This document shows, in pieces, positions 1 to 9,269 of a stretch of 56,450 nt of DNA; position 1 is the first letter of the stretch; every line of letters begins with the position of its first letter. This DNA is from CAZGXI01 sp964529715. GTDB taxonomy: Bacteria; Chloroflexota; Anaerolineae; Aggregatilineales; Ch27. The notes under the pieces are model-generated. The model had not been told where the DNA came from, ran no database searches, and saw only the letters and a program-made list of their open reading frames with translations. The stretch lies in assembly GCA_964529715.1 (NCBI GenBank), contig CAZGXI010000034.1, positions 1-56,450 on the forward strand. Reading direction: 5' to 3'. Position numbers and translations under genes: made by a program.

Positions 1-38
1 TAATGGTGTTGGATGTGAGTGACATAAGGTAGGGACGT

Positions 39-2813
39 ATGCCGTTTATCGAAGCCCCCACGACGTTTTACCTGGGCCGCCGCTACGAGCCGCGCGCCAA
101 GAAGCTCGTCGACGAGGTGGTCTACTACGACTCGCGCGACCTGACCACCCACGCCGTCGTGGTCGGCATGACCGGCTCCGGCAAGACCGGCCTGTGCATC
201 GACCTGCTGGAGGAGGCCGTCCTGGACAACATCCCGGCCATCATCATCGACCCCAAGGGCGACATCACCAACCTGCTCCTGACCTTCCCCGACCTCAAGC
301 CGGAGGACTTCGCGCCCTGGGTCAACCTGGACGACGCCCGCCGGGCGGGCAAGGAGCCGGGCGAGTATGCCGCCGACGTGGCCCAACAGTGGCGCAACGG
401 CCTCAAAGCCTGGGGGATCGTGCCCGACCGGGTCAAATGGCTGAAGTTCGCTGCCCAGTACAGCATCTACACCCCCGGCTCGGATGCCGGCCTGCCGATC
501 AGCATTCTGGACGCCATGCAGGCCCCGGCGGAGGGCTGGATCGGCCACGAGGAGGCCCACCGCGAGCGCATCTCCGGCATGACCAAGGCCCTGCTGGCCC
601 TGATCGGCAAGGATGTTGAGCCGCTCAAGGACCGCGAGCACGTCCTGATCGCCAACATCTTCGAGCACGCCTGGAAGTACGGCCAGGGCCTGACCCTGGA
701 GGACATCATCGTCCAGGTCCAGCAGCCGCCTTTCGACAAACTGGGCGTCTTCGACGTGGACAAGTTCTTCCCGGAGAAAGAGCGCTTCAAGCTGGCGATG
801 GAGCTGAACAACATCATCGCCTCGCCCTCGTTCCAGTCGTGGCTCAATGGCGAGCCGCTGGACATCAAGAGCCTGCTCTACCGGCCCGATGGCCGCCCCA
901 AGATCAGCATCTTCTACATCGCCCATCTCAGCGACGCCGAACGCCAGTTCATCATCACCCTGCTGCTGGAGAACATGCTGGCCTGGATGCGCACCCTCTC
1001 CGGCACGACCAGCCTGCGCGCCCTGCTCTACATCGACGAGGTGTTCGGCATGTTCCCGCCGCACCCCTACAATCCCCCCACCAAAGAGCCGCTGCTGCGC
1101 CTGCTCAAGCAGGCCCGCGCCTTCGGCCTGGGGTTGATCCTGGCGACGCAGAACCCCGGCGACCTGGATTATAAGGGCCTCTCCAACGCCGGGACGTGGT
1201 TCATCGGCAAGCTGCAAAGCGAGAACGACCGCAAGCGCGTGATGGCCGGGCTGGAAGGGCTGATCGACGCGCGCAGCAACTTCAACATCGACCAGGTCGG
1301 CAAGATGATCAGCCGCCTGGACCCGCGCGTGTTCGTGATGCACAACGTCCACGACGAGGGCGGCCCGTTGCTGTTCCACACCCGCTGGGCGATGAGCTAC
1401 CTGCGCGGCCCGCTCACACGCCAGCAGGTGACGACGTTGATGGCCCCGCAGCGGGCACAAATCCAGGCGCGCGCCATTCCCGCGCCCGGCTCCGGCGGCT
1501 ACACAATGGGTTATACTCGCCCCGCCGCGCCGACGGCCTCACCTGCCCCGACGCCTGCGCCCATGCAGGCGGCCCCACAACCACCACCGATGACCCTGCC
1601 GGAGTCTGCCCCCGCCGGGGCGACTCCGCCGCCCTCATCCCTGCCGGAGATGCCGCCCACGCTGCCCGAAGCGAATGCTGCACCGTATGGTAAGACCGAA
1701 CTCAGTGCGACCCCGGCTTATGGCAGCGCGCCGCTCCGCCCGGCGGTTAACGTCTCCGCGACGCAGGCCAGCCGCGACGCCGGCCTGCCATCTGGGTTTT
1801 CTTACACGCCAACAGTGCTGCCTTCCAGCGTGGTGCAGTATTTCCTGCCGAACACCATCCCCACACGCACGGCCATCGGCAACTGGGAGCGGCAATACGG
1901 CTTCGCTGCACAGCAGTTTGGCGGGGCAGAACTGGTCTACAAACCGTTCCTGCTGGCCCAGGCAGCGGTGCGCTTCATGGACCGCCGGACGGGGATCAAC
2001 ACCGTGCGCCAGATCGCCTACCACGTGCCGGACGTGCCACGCGCCGGCCTGATCCGCTGGGACCAGTACCTCGCGCCACCCATCGATCCGGCCACCACGG
2101 CTCATGAGCCGTTCAGCGAAGCGATCTACGGCGAACTACCGCCCGGCCTCGCCGATCCGGCCCGGCTGAAGGCGCTTCAGAGCGAGGTGATCGACCAAGT
2201 CTACCACGATGCCAGCCTGACCGTGCTCTATAGCCCGACCCTCAAGGTCTACAGCGACCCAGACTCCAACCGCCGCGATTTCCGCGTTAAGCTCCAGCAG
2301 ATCGTGCGCGAGCAACGCGACGCTGAGATCGACCGGGTCACGGCCAAATACGAACAAATCCTCGACCGCCTGGAAGACAAAATCCGCAAGGAAACGCGCG
2401 ACCTGGAAGCTAACCGCGCCGAACTGGCTGACCGCCGCCGCGAGCAGTTATTCACGGCGGGCGAGGCCGCGCTGAGCCTGTTCCGGGGACGCACCACCTA
2501 CACTCTCAGCCGCTACAGCCGCGCCCAGCGTTACAGCCGCCAGACGCGCGCCGACCTCCTCGACTCCGAGCAGGAAATCGCCGACCTGGAAGACGAGATG
2601 GAACGCCAGAGCCGGGCGATGGAAGCGGCGCTCAAAGAAGTTAACGAGAAGTGGGCGCGCATCGCCGCCGAGGCAGAGGAGATCAAGATCGCGCCATACA
2701 AGAAGGACATCTCGCTGGAATTGTTCGGCGTCGGCTGGCTGCCGTTCTGGCTGGCGATCATCAACGGCCAGGCCGTGTTGCTTCCCGCCCACCCGGTCGC
2801 CGCACGCGGGTAA
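39..2813 (+). CDS. HerA/VirB4-like ATPase with C-terminal coiled coil
   Basis: A 924-aa P-loop ATPase. Walker A GMTGSGKT lies at about residues 43-50, preceded by a short beta-rich region, and a Walker B strand ending IDE at about 330. A Gln-containing motif ATQNPGD follows at about 367. This order is typical of the HerA/FtsK-like DUF87 family of DNA-pumping or helicase ATPases. Residues 480-560 are Pro/Ala-rich linker. Residues about 740-890 are a long charged coiled coil, followed by a short hydrophobic end. No nuclease partner (NurA) is visible next to it, so the substrate is unknown. ATG at 39 has an AGG-containing region upstream. It runs the same way as the M50 peptidase but is separated from it by a palindromic repeat. 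DNA translocase is inference. Confidence 0.8.
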   Translation: MPFIEAPTTFYLGRRYEPRAKKLVDEVVYYDSRDLTTHAVVVGMTGSGKTGLCIDLLEEAVLDNIPAIIIDPKGDITNLLLTFPDLKPEDFAPWVNLDDARRAGKEPGEYAADVAQQWRNGLKAWGIVPDRVKWLKFAAQYSIYTPGSDAGLPISILDAMQAPAEGWIGHEEAHRERISGMTKALLALIGKDVEPLKDREHVLIANIFEHAWKYGQGLTLEDIIVQVQQPPFDKLGVFDVDKFFPEKERFKLAMELNNIIASPSFQSWLNGEPLDIKSLLYRPDGRPKISIFYIAHLSDAERQFIITLLLENMLAWMRTLSGTTSLRALLYIDEVFGMFPPHPYNPPTKEPLLRLLKQARAFGLGLILATQNPGDLDYKGLSNAGTWFIGKLQSENDRKRVMAGLEGLIDARSNFNIDQVGKMISRLDPRVFVMHNVHDEGGPLLFHTRWAMSYLRGPLTRQQVTTLMAPQRAQIQARAIPAPGSGGYTMGYTRPAAPTASPAPTPAPMQAAPQPPPMTLPESAPAGATPPPSSLPEMPPTLPEANAAPYGKTELSATPAYGSAPLRPAVNVSATQASRDAGLPSGFSYTPTVLPSSVVQYFLPNTIPTRTAIGNWERQYGFAAQQFGGAELVYKPFLLAQAAVRFMDRRTGINTVRQIAYHVPDVPRAGLIRWDQYLAPPIDPATTAHEPFSEAIYGELPPGLADPARLKALQSEVIDQVYHDASLTVLYSPTLKVYSDPDSNRRDFRVKLQQIVREQRDAEIDRVTAKYEQILDRLEDKIRKETRDLEANRAELADRRREQLFTAGEAALSLFRGRTTYTLSRYSRAQRYSRQTRADLLDSEQEIADLEDEMERQSRAMEAALKEVNEKWARIAAEAEEIKIAPYKKDISLELFGVGWLPFWLAIINGQAVLLPAHPVAARG

Positions 2814-2820
2814 AAACGGC

Positions 2821-2888
2821 TTCACCGCAAAGCGTGCAAAGGGCGCAAAGGTTTTCAAATGGTCCCCCTTTGCCTCCTTTGCGGTGAA
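2821..2888. repeat. Intergenic palindromic repeat (CACCGCAAAG type)
   Basis: Perfect 12-bp outer arms TTCACCGCAAAG (2821-2832) and CTTTGCGGTGAA (2877-2888) enclose further GCAAAGG / CCTTTGC inverted units. The element fills most of the gap between the HerA-like gene and the M50 peptidase and would fold into a long hairpin in RNA. Similar GCAAAG-rich palindromes are scattered in many environmental bacterial genomes. It may also act as a transcript end or attenuator. Confidence 0.8.
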
Positions 2889-2917
2889 CTCTTGCATCGA
2901 GGGGATGAAGAGACGAC

Positions 2918-3637
2918 ATGACGGAACAAAGCGCCCGCCGCCGGTCACTGGTGCTGGCGATCATCGCCTTCCTGGTCGTGCTGGTGATCTGGCAGATTCC
3001 CGATCTCAACGGCCTGTTGTACCCGTTCCGCTTCTTCGTGACCACCGTGCACGAACTGGGACATGGGCTGGCGGCCATTGTCAGCGGCGGTTACTTCGTG
3101 CACTACGAGGTTTACCCCAACGGCGCGGGGATCGCCCTGACGGGCGGCGGGACGCGCTGGCTGATCACGTCGGCGGGCTACCTGGGCACGGCGGTCTTCG
3201 GCGCGGCGCTGCTCTACGCCGCCAACCGCACCCGCCGCACCGGTCTGCTGGCAATAGGGCTGGGTGTAGCCTTCGGCGCGGCGACGGTCCTGTTTGCCCG
3301 CAGCCTGACCGCCATCCTGGCCGGGGGGATCGCCGCTGCCGTGCTGATCTTGATCGGGTGGAAAGCGCCGCCGCTGGTCGCCACGTTCGCGCTCAACTTC
3401 CTGGCGATCATCACCGGCCTGAACGCGCTGCTGGACCTGTGGGGGCTGCTCAACAGCATGGGCGATCTGCGCGTGGCGCTGCTGGGCGGTGTGCCTAACG
3501 ACGCCTACAGCATGTCGCTGCTGTTTCCGCTGCCGCCGGTCGTCTGGGCGCTCATCTGGATCGCGCTGGCGGTGGGCCTGCTGGCCCTGGCGACGTATCA
3601 CACCTTCCACAGTCCACGACCAACCGACGGAGATTGA
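2918..3637 (+). CDS. M50-family membrane metalloprotease
   Basis: A 239-aa integral membrane protein. The zinc-binding HELGH motif sits at about residues 45-49, just after the first transmembrane helix, followed by several more helices to the C-terminus. This matches the M50B-like (site-2 protease-related) families, which cut substrates within the membrane. No PDZ domain is present, so it is a minimal form. The start ATG at 2918 follows a purine-rich stretch (GATGAAGAGA). The stop codon overlaps an alternative TTG start of the downstream phosphoesterase, so the two are probably co-translated. Its substrate cannot be told from context. Confidence 0.82.
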   Translation: MTEQSARRRSLVLAIIAFLVVLVIWQIPDLNGLLYPFRFFVTTVHELGHGLAAIVSGGYFVHYEVYPNGAGIALTGGGTRWLITSAGYLGTAVFGAALLYAANRTRRTGLLAIGLGVAFGAATVLFARSLTAILAGGIAAAVLILIGWKAPPLVATFALNFLAIITGLNALLDLWGLLNSMGDLRVALLGGVPNDAYSMSLLFPLPPVVWALIWIALAVGLLALATYHTFHSPRPTDGD

Positions 3638-3645
3638 ACAAACTC

Positions 3646-4500
3646 ATGCTGACCATTGGCCTGATCTCCGATACGCACATGCCCGACCGCTGGACGACGC
3701 TCCCCCCGGCGGTTTTCGACCTTTTCCAGGGCGTCGATCTGATCCTGCACGCAGGCGACGTGGGCGAACTGTGGGTGCTGGAGCGCCTGGCGCGGGTCGC
3801 CCCGGTCATCGCCGTGCATGGCAACGACGAACCGGCTGAGGAAACCGTGCGCACGCTGCCCGCCCGCCAGATCGTTCACGCGGCAGAACGGCGCATCCTG
3901 CTCATGCATGGCCACCATCCCGACCGTGATGAGGAGATGCGCCAGCGCAAGGACGACGCCTGGCATCCCAAGCTGGCGCGCTGGGCAGACCTCGGCAGGC
4001 AGGTGGGCGCATCGGTGGTCATCTACGGGCACACACACATTCCCCTGGCCGCCTCGGTAGACGACGTATGGGTGATCAATCCCGGCGCAATTGCCTCTGG
4101 CAGCTATCTGACCCGCCAACGCCTGCAAACGGTCGCCCGGCTGACACTGAACGGCAAAGACGCGCCCGCCGTCACCTACTTCGACGTAAACGCCCCGGAG
4201 CGCCCGCTGACGTTCCCGGTCGATCTGGAGGCCGGCTTCCGCGCGGCGCTGCACCGCGTCAGCGCCTCGCTGATCACACCCGAACTGGAAGCGCAGCGGC
4301 GTTGGGTGCTCGAAGAACTCTATCCGCTCGCGCCGGGGCCGCTGCTGGACGTGCTGCGTCGCCTGATGTTCCGCTGTCTGGCCGAGGAACAGGCCGTCTA
4401 TGGGGCTGACGACGTGCTGGCCGAGATCGCACGGACCGCCGGCTTTCCTGCTGAGGCCCGGCAAAAACTCTACGCCCGTTTCGGCAATCCCAAAGGGTAG
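3646..4500 (+). CDS. YfcE-like metallophosphoesterase with C-terminal extension
   Basis: About 284 aa. The calcineurin-like metal ligands are all visible: SDTHMP near the N-terminus, HAGDVGE at about 32, HGNDE at about 58, HGHH at about 85 and YGHTH at about 127. The core resembles YfcE/MJ0936 phosphodiesterases, which act on small phosphodiester substrates with two metal ions. The family is usually 160-180 aa; here about 100 extra residues follow and may form a separate helical domain. ATG 3646 is preferred, but a TTG at 3634 overlapping the upstream stop (TTGA) is also possible and would indicate tight coupling with the protease gene. Confidence 0.83.
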   Translation: MLTIGLISDTHMPDRWTTLPPAVFDLFQGVDLILHAGDVGELWVLERLARVAPVIAVHGNDEPAEETVRTLPARQIVHAAERRILLMHGHHPDRDEEMRQRKDDAWHPKLARWADLGRQVGASVVIYGHTHIPLAASVDDVWVINPGAIASGSYLTRQRLQTVARLTLNGKDAPAVTYFDVNAPERPLTFPVDLEAGFRAALHRVSASLITPELEAQRRWVLEELYPLAPGPLLDVLRRLMFRCLAEEQAVYGADDVLAEIARTAGFPAEARQKLYARFGNPKG

Positions 4501-4514
4501 TCAGAGAAAAATCA

Positions 4515-4536
4515 GGGGGCGGTTTTCACCGCCCCC
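4515..4536 (-). terminator. Hairpin between convergent genes
   Basis: GGGGGCGGT and ACCGCCCCC form perfect 9-bp arms around a 4-nt loop. On the minus strand the hairpin is followed by a T-rich stretch, so it most likely terminates the SH3/lipoprotein/kinase transcript. Confidence 0.7.
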
Positions 4537-4568
4537 AACCATATGCGGGTAACTTGTGGCGCGTCGCC

Positions 4569-5414
4569 TCACTGCACAGGCCGAATGGCGTCGAGGCCGG
4601 CGCAGGCCGAGGTCAGGTCCAGGAAACGCGCGTTCACCCAGCCAAGCTGACCCAGGTAGTTCACGCGCAGCCACTGATCGTCCAGGGTACGCAGATCGGC
4701 GCGAACGGTCGTGCCATAGGGCAGACGATCCACGATCTGAGCGTTGGTGGTCGGCTCGGTGCGGATGCGCACGGTGTAGGTGCTACGGGCCAGGCAAGTA
4801 TCTTCGGTGCCCGGCGCGACGATGGTCAGGTCGAGTGTCGAGGACGGGGCGATGGGGGCGGTTCCGCCACTGGCGGGTGCGGCAGCCGGCACAGCAGCAG
4901 AGACTGGCGTATCCCCTTCACGGTAAGGCAGGGTATAGGCCACCGCCGTTGTGGGCGTAATATGGGGATAAACGAAGTCAGTCGCCACAATGCGCACCCC
5001 GCTACTCCAATAGAGCACCATGGTCAGGTACACGTCCACCGTGCCAGTGTCGGGCGCGTCATCCGCCGCCTGAGAACGCGACGGCGACTGCCCGTCGTAG
5101 TACAGTTCGGCATATACTTCTGGGGTGACATTGCTGATCACGCCAAGCATCTGGACAGTCTGCGGCTCCAACGTCGCCGCCGCATAGCGGACCAGGTCGC
5201 GCGGGAAGCGCGCCACTTCGACGCCCTGGCCGATGTCATTGATATGAATCACCTGGATGTCACCACCGCGCAGAATGCAGAGCTGGTAAGAGGTGCTATC
5301 GGTGAAGCACTGCCAGGGGGCACCGCGCTCTTGCGCCCCAACAACGTTCGTCGTCAAGGCGGTGGTCAGCAACACGACCAGCGCCAATGTCAGCAAGGTA
5401 AAACGTCGCTTCAT
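4569..5414 (-). CDS. Secreted protein with C-terminal bacterial SH3 domain
   Basis: 281 aa. The N-terminus has a Lys/Arg start and a hydrophobic stretch ending TNVVGAQ, a clear signal peptide. The central part is Ser/Thr/Pro/Ala-rich. Residues about 215-272 read as an SH3b domain: a VRIRTEPTTNAQIV-type opening followed by strands ending WVNARFLDL. SH3b domains usually bind cell wall or extracellular ligands. The start follows AAGGAG at 9 nt spacing. It is the last gene of a minus-strand group kinase, lipoprotein, SH3 protein, so it may be an extracellular partner of the kinase; that link is inferred from order only. Confidence 0.75.
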   Translation of the reverse strand: MKRRFTLLTLALVVLLTTALTTNVVGAQERGAPWQCFTDSTSYQLCILRGGDIQVIHINDIGQGVEVARFPRDLVRYAAATLEPQTVQMLGVISNVTPEVYAELYYDGQSPSRSQAADDAPDTGTVDVYLTMVLYWSSGVRIVATDFVYPHITPTTAVAYTLPYREGDTPVSAAVPAAAPASGGTAPIAPSSTLDLTIVAPGTEDTCLARSTYTVRIRTEPTTNAQIVDRLPYGTTVRADLRTLDDQWLRVNYLGQLGWVNARFLDLTSACAGLDAIRPVQ

Positions 5415-5555
5415 GAAACTTTACTCCTTATACGCCTTGCGGCCTTCAACCTTCGGACGGCTGTAAGTGCAACCATTTTTGCACACGGACACCTGGCTGT
5501 CAATGCGCATCTGACTTGCGCCTGGCTGACAGAACCCTGACATCCTGACGCCACC

Positions 5556-6119
5556 TCAACGATGGGCAGTGCAATTGGTCAGCGCGCGGCAGAACGCCTG
5601 GCAGATCTCGATGTCCGTCCCGGCGTACAGGATCATAAAGGTATCGCCGGAGATGTCGGTGTTGTAGCTGGCGGTACAGGGCTGTGGCAGAAAACCGCCC
5701 TGCCCTTCGGCCTGAGCCTGCGGAGCAGGGGCCAACCCAGTGCACTGAAGCAAGGTTTGCGGATTCGTCAGCAGATCGCGGTTGGCAATCGCCACCGCGC
5801 CCGCGATCACCGGGTTCGATTCCTTACTATACAGCCGATAGCCGATGGCGCCGGCATCGCGGTAGCAGTCGGCCACGCGGTCCACCACGTTGACGACGGC
5901 GATCATCTCCGGCTGGAACGACAACGCGCCCGCCGCCGATCCCAGACCAGTGAGAAAGTCTTGCAGGCTCTGCGCCTCGACCGTGCGATAGCCGTTCAGG
6001 GTCGGCAGCAGGCTTTCCGCCGACGGCGCATTGCCAGATGGACTGGCGCAGGCCGCAGCGCCCAGGACAAACACAGTCAGCAAAATAATCAGGCGCACAA
6101 ATGATCGGTGCATTTTCAT
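5556..6119 (-). CDS. Putative lipoprotein of unknown function
   Basis: About 187 aa from ATG 6119, chosen because GGGGAGA lies 4-5 nt upstream; a longer TTG start at 6131 is less likely. The N-terminus has a lipobox-like LGAAACAS, so the mature protein would be lipid-anchored at Cys. The remainder is a small globular domain with several Cys residues. I recognise no family. It starts about 20 nt after the kinase stop on the same strand, so the two are very likely co-transcribed. Confidence 0.7.
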   Translation of the reverse strand: MKMHRSFVRLIILLTVFVLGAAACASPSGNAPSAESLLPTLNGYRTVEAQSLQDFLTGLGSAAGALSFQPEMIAVVNVVDRVADCYRDAGAIGYRLYSKESNPVIAGAVAIANRDLLTNPQTLLQCTGLAPAPQAQAEGQGGFLPQPCTASYNTDISGDTFMILYAGTDIEICQAFCRALTNCTAHR

Positions 6120-6139
6120 CTTTCTCCCCAAAAGCGGCC

Positions 6140-7933
6140 CTATGACGTAGCCTGCCGGGTGAGCGGCCCCGCCTCGCCCCAGCTCACGCCCGGATCGATC
6201 CAGAACGAGTCCAGCACATTTTGCAACACGGGCAGCAGAACGTCTACATCGGCGGAGTCGGCGGTAAAGAACTCCAGGACGACAAAGTAAGGGCCATACT
6301 GGTTGTAGAACACATCCACCTGCCCCGGCCCGAATTGCCCATAGAGGCCGCCCGGTTGCGGGACGCGGTAGCTATAGCGCACGCCATCTCTGCCCTGCGG
6401 CGCGTGGTCGATGGCCGTGTAGTAACGCGGGTCGCTGTAGTACTCTTCCCGATACTGCTGTACTCCGACCCCGAAGTCGTCGGCGCTATCCTGCCCGGTG
6501 TTATACAGGCGCAGCGTTACCAACGCGGCGTGGTCCTCCGGGAACCACTGCACGAACAACTCGTTGCCTGCCGTGTGGCTTTCGCGCTCCCACCCGCCGG
6601 GGATCGACAACTGGTACAGGTTGTCCGGGCCGCGATAGGTGTCTGCGTTTGGGAACGGAGTCGCCGGGGCGGGTGTACCGGTCGAGCCGGGCGTGGCGCT
6701 CGGCGGCGGCGTTCCGGTGGCGGGCGACAGGATCGTTCCCAGCGCCCCGGACGCCAGCAGCAGCACGCCGCCTCCCACGACAATCACCGCGATTAGGGCC
6801 AGCACTGCGATCAACGCGCCGCCGCGCCGCACATGCGGTTCAGGGGCAGGAGCAGTAGCAGGCTGGGGCGCCATCGGGACAGGCACAGGCTGAGCTGCGG
6901 GCGTCTTCGGGCGGGCGGGAGCCGCCGTCGCCGGAGCAGCAGCTTCGCCCAGCAGTGTCGGGCTGAAGCCCTCCTCGGCGTCCGTTGGCGCTTCCACCGC
7001 CGGGCGAGTCATCGGCTGCGCTGCGCCGGCGGGGACGTAGGTCATCTCGACCTCCGGCGTCTCCCCGGCCTGCCGCGCCGATTCACTCACCGCCCGCTGG
7101 AAGGCTCTGGCGAACTCCCCGGCAGAGGCGTAGCGGCTGGCGGGGTCTTTGCTGGTGGCGCGCAGCACCACGCGCTCCACCCCTTCCGACAGGTCCGGGC
7201 GGTAGACGCGCGGGGAAGGCATCGGCTCGGTGATCTGCTTGAGCAGCATCGCCATCGGGGTATCGGCCTGGAACGGCTCGCGCGCCGTAAGCAGTTCAAA
7301 CAGCACCACGCCCATCGAGTACACGTCCGACCGCGCGTCCAGCGGACGGCCCTCGGCCTGCTCCGGAGACATGTACGCGGGCGTGCCGATTACTGCCGAG
7401 CCGGTCAACCGCCCGGCATCCTGCATGATCTGGGCGATGCCGAAGTCGGATAGATAGGCATTGCCGCGCTCGTCCAGCATGATGTTGGACGGTTTGAGGT
7501 CGCGGTGAATGATCCCCTCGGCATGGGCAAAGTCCAGCGCAGCGCACACCTGCTCCACCGGACGCACCAGATCGGCCAACGGCAATAGCCCCCGGCTTAA
7601 CACGTCACGCAGACTACCGCCGCCCAGATAGCGCATCACGATGAAGGGGATGCGCTCATACTCGCCGAAATCGTACACCGGCAAAATGTGCGGGTGCTCC
7701 AGTTCGGCGATCAGGCGAACCTCGCGTTTAAAGCGTTCGATAAACTGAGGATCGTGCAAGAATTCACGCGGCAGCACCTTCACAGCGACCTGGCGGTTCA
7801 TGCTGGACTGCCGGGCCAGGTAGACCGTCGCCATGCCGCCGCGCCCGATTTCGCGGATAATTTCATATTGTCCGATACGCCGCCCGATCATGTCATCGCC
7901 GATGGGGGGCTTTGCAGACTGTGTTTCTTCCAT
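6140..7933 (-). CDS. Transmembrane Ser/Thr protein kinase (PknB-like) with PsbP-like sensor domain
   Basis: 597 aa from ATG 7933. Kinase domain residues about 22-280: Gly loop GRGGMATV (30-37), catalytic Lys 52 in VAVKVL, HRDLKPSN (143-150), DFG (163-165) and an activation segment ending YMSPEQ (187-192). A Pro/Ala-rich juxtamembrane linker leads to one transmembrane helix at about 372-398. The extracellular part (about 425-590) resembles the PsbP-like domain also seen twice in the beta-lactamase-like protein at 30.8 kb. No PASTA repeats are present. The open frame extends upstream to 8302 but overlaps a GNAT remnant in another frame, so the Met at 7933 is taken. First gene of a probable kinase-lipoprotein-SH3 operon. 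Confidence 0.9.
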   Translation of the reverse strand: MEETQSAKPPIGDDMIGRRIGQYEIIREIGRGGMATVYLARQSSMNRQVAVKVLPREFLHDPQFIERFKREVRLIAELEHPHILPVYDFGEYERIPFIVMRYLGGGSLRDVLSRGLLPLADLVRPVEQVCAALDFAHAEGIIHRDLKPSNIMLDERGNAYLSDFGIAQIMQDAGRLTGSAVIGTPAYMSPEQAEGRPLDARSDVYSMGVVLFELLTAREPFQADTPMAMLLKQITEPMPSPRVYRPDLSEGVERVVLRATSKDPASRYASAGEFARAFQRAVSESARQAGETPEVEMTYVPAGAAQPMTRPAVEAPTDAEEGFSPTLLGEAAAPATAAPARPKTPAAQPVPVPMAPQPATAPAPEPHVRRGGALIAVLALIAVIVVGGGVLLLASGALGTILSPATGTPPPSATPGSTGTPAPATPFPNADTYRGPDNLYQLSIPGGWERESHTAGNELFVQWFPEDHAALVTLRLYNTGQDSADDFGVGVQQYREEYYSDPRYYTAIDHAPQGRDGVRYSYRVPQPGGLYGQFGPGQVDVFYNQYGPYFVVLEFFTADSADVDVLLPVLQNVLDSFWIDPGVSWGEAGPLTRQATS

Positions 7934-8037
7934 ATCCGTCGCGCCCGTGCCTCTTGTGCCCCTGAAAATAATCCACGCCGCAATGGTAGGCCAGGAGCAG
8001 CAATCGCGCAACCTGGATGGAAATGCGCCCAGCGTTA

Positions 8038-8384
8038 CTATCCCGCCGCGCCTGACCGGGGCGACGCCTCTGGGATGTGGAACACCGACAGGCATACCGG
8101 CTCGAAATACTTCATCCAGAAAGCGGCGGCCTCCGGGTTGAACGACTCGAAGCCACCGAGCAGCGTTCGTAGCCCCGGCCTGCGTATTCCTGCAGGGCAG
8201 CGTCAAGCAGCGCCGCGCCCAGCCGCCGCCCCCGACAGGCGGGCTGCACGTATTCCCCGGTGACGGCAATCGTCGTCTCCGCCTCGACGGCCTCCGTTGC
8301 ACCGAAACTGCTGCCTTCCAGCCGCAGGTAGCCCACCAGCCTGCCGCCTTCTAGGGCCGCAACGACAGGATAAGAATCCGCGCC
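8038..8384 (-). pseudogene. GNAT acetyltransferase remnant, frameshifted and N-terminally truncated
   Basis: On the minus strand one frame reads a GNAT core, with GYLRLEG, then EYVQPACRGRRLGAALLDAA (the acetyl-CoA binding region) and GYERCSV. The match then jumps to another frame reading GFESFNPEAAAFWMKYFEP, the usual GNAT C-terminus, and stops at 8038. Restoring one G at the GTGGC near 8158 joins the two frames. Upstream, the frame is closed by TGA at 8385-8387, so the N-terminal part is missing. It is either a decaying gene or carries sequencing errors; the truncation favours decay. Confidence 0.72.
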
Positions 8385-8407
8385 TCAGGGCCTTTCGCAG
8401 AAAAACG

Positions 8408-9067
8408 TCATCCCCGCGCGGGTTCCAACAGTCGATACAGGTCCGGCAGCGCGTCGATCACTGGGCCGCCCAGAACTTCCAATCGCTCCCGGCTCTGATG
8501 GCCGCCGGGAATGCACACACAGGGCATCCCCAACGCCTGGGCAGCCGTGTAGTCGTGCGTGGTATCGCCCACGAACACCATCCCGACCGCGCCCGCCTCC
8601 CGTGCGGCGATCCACTGCCTGCCGATCTCGATCTTGCCGTGCGCGTGGTGATCGCCCAACCCGACGATGTCGGTAAAGCAGCCGGACAGGTGGAAGTGGC
8701 CGATCAGTTCGCGTAACGGCTCCTGCTTCATGGCAGACAGAATCGAGTGCGTCAGCCCGCGCCTGCGACCCTCTTCCAGAACGGCGCGCGCGCCGTCCCG
8801 CAGGCGGCAGTCGCGCATCCGCCGGTAATATTCGCCGATGAATTCGTCGCTGAGCCGTTCAAAAGGCACGGCGGAGAAATCGAATCCCAACCGGCGGTAG
8901 TAATCGACGACCGGAAAATCGAAGATGGCCGCGTAAACGTCCATCGTGAGGCAGGGAAGACCGTATCGGGCCAGCAGGCCGTTCATGATCTCGACGCACA
9001 GCCAGGCGTCGTCGAAGAGAGTCCCGTTCCAATCCCAGACGATGTGCCTGCAGACGAACGTTTGCAT
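8408..9067 (-). CDS. HAD-superfamily phosphatase
   Basis: 219 aa. Motif I reads DWNGTLF at about residues 12-18. The second acidic residue is Asn, a variant known in some phosphoglycolate-phosphatase-like HADs. Motif II is the Ser in SILSA (about 109), and motif III/IV includes the Lys of GKIEIG and VFVGDTTHDY at about 166-175. A helical cap lies between motifs I and II. It probably dephosphorylates a small phosphorylated metabolite in the cytosol; the substrate is unknown. ATG 9067 is followed directly by a clear coding start. Confidence 0.83.
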   Translation of the reverse strand: MQTFVCRHIVWDWNGTLFDDAWLCVEIMNGLLARYGLPCLTMDVYAAIFDFPVVDYYRRLGFDFSAVPFERLSDEFIGEYYRRMRDCRLRDGARAVLEEGRRRGLTHSILSAMKQEPLRELIGHFHLSGCFTDIVGLGDHHAHGKIEIGRQWIAAREAGAVGMVFVGDTTHDYTAAQALGMPCVCIPGGHQSRERLEVLGGPVIDALPDLYRLLEPARG

Positions 9068-9183
9068 TTCTCAGCCCCGCTTTGTGGCGGTCAGAAACAG
9101 CACGGGCGCACGCAGCCGCCAATGGTAGCCGCTTTCCACCGGGCAGGCAAACCGGGCAGCCTCTGGGCAATGCGGGTAAAAAG

Positions 9184-9233
9184 GCCCACCCCCGGCCCTT
9201 CCCGGCTTTGCCGGGGAAAGATCGGAGGTGGGC
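9184..9233 (-). terminator. Nested hairpins downstream of small gene
   Basis: Outer arms GCCCACC (9184-9190) and GGTGGGC (9227-9233) enclose a perfect CCCGGC-TTT-GCCGGG hairpin (9201-9215). It lies just after the stop of the small minus-strand gene at 9270 and before the HAD gene. There is no strong T-run, so a structured or attenuating end is as likely as classic termination. Confidence 0.55.
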
Positions 9234-9269
9234 GACTCCGTGAGGAGGAACGGAGGCAAACAGGGTTAC

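Noticed and set aside
7933..8302. Open frame extending the kinase gene upstream to 8302.
   Set aside because: It is composition-driven, overlaps the GNAT remnant in another frame, and the kinase domain starts cleanly after Met 7933.
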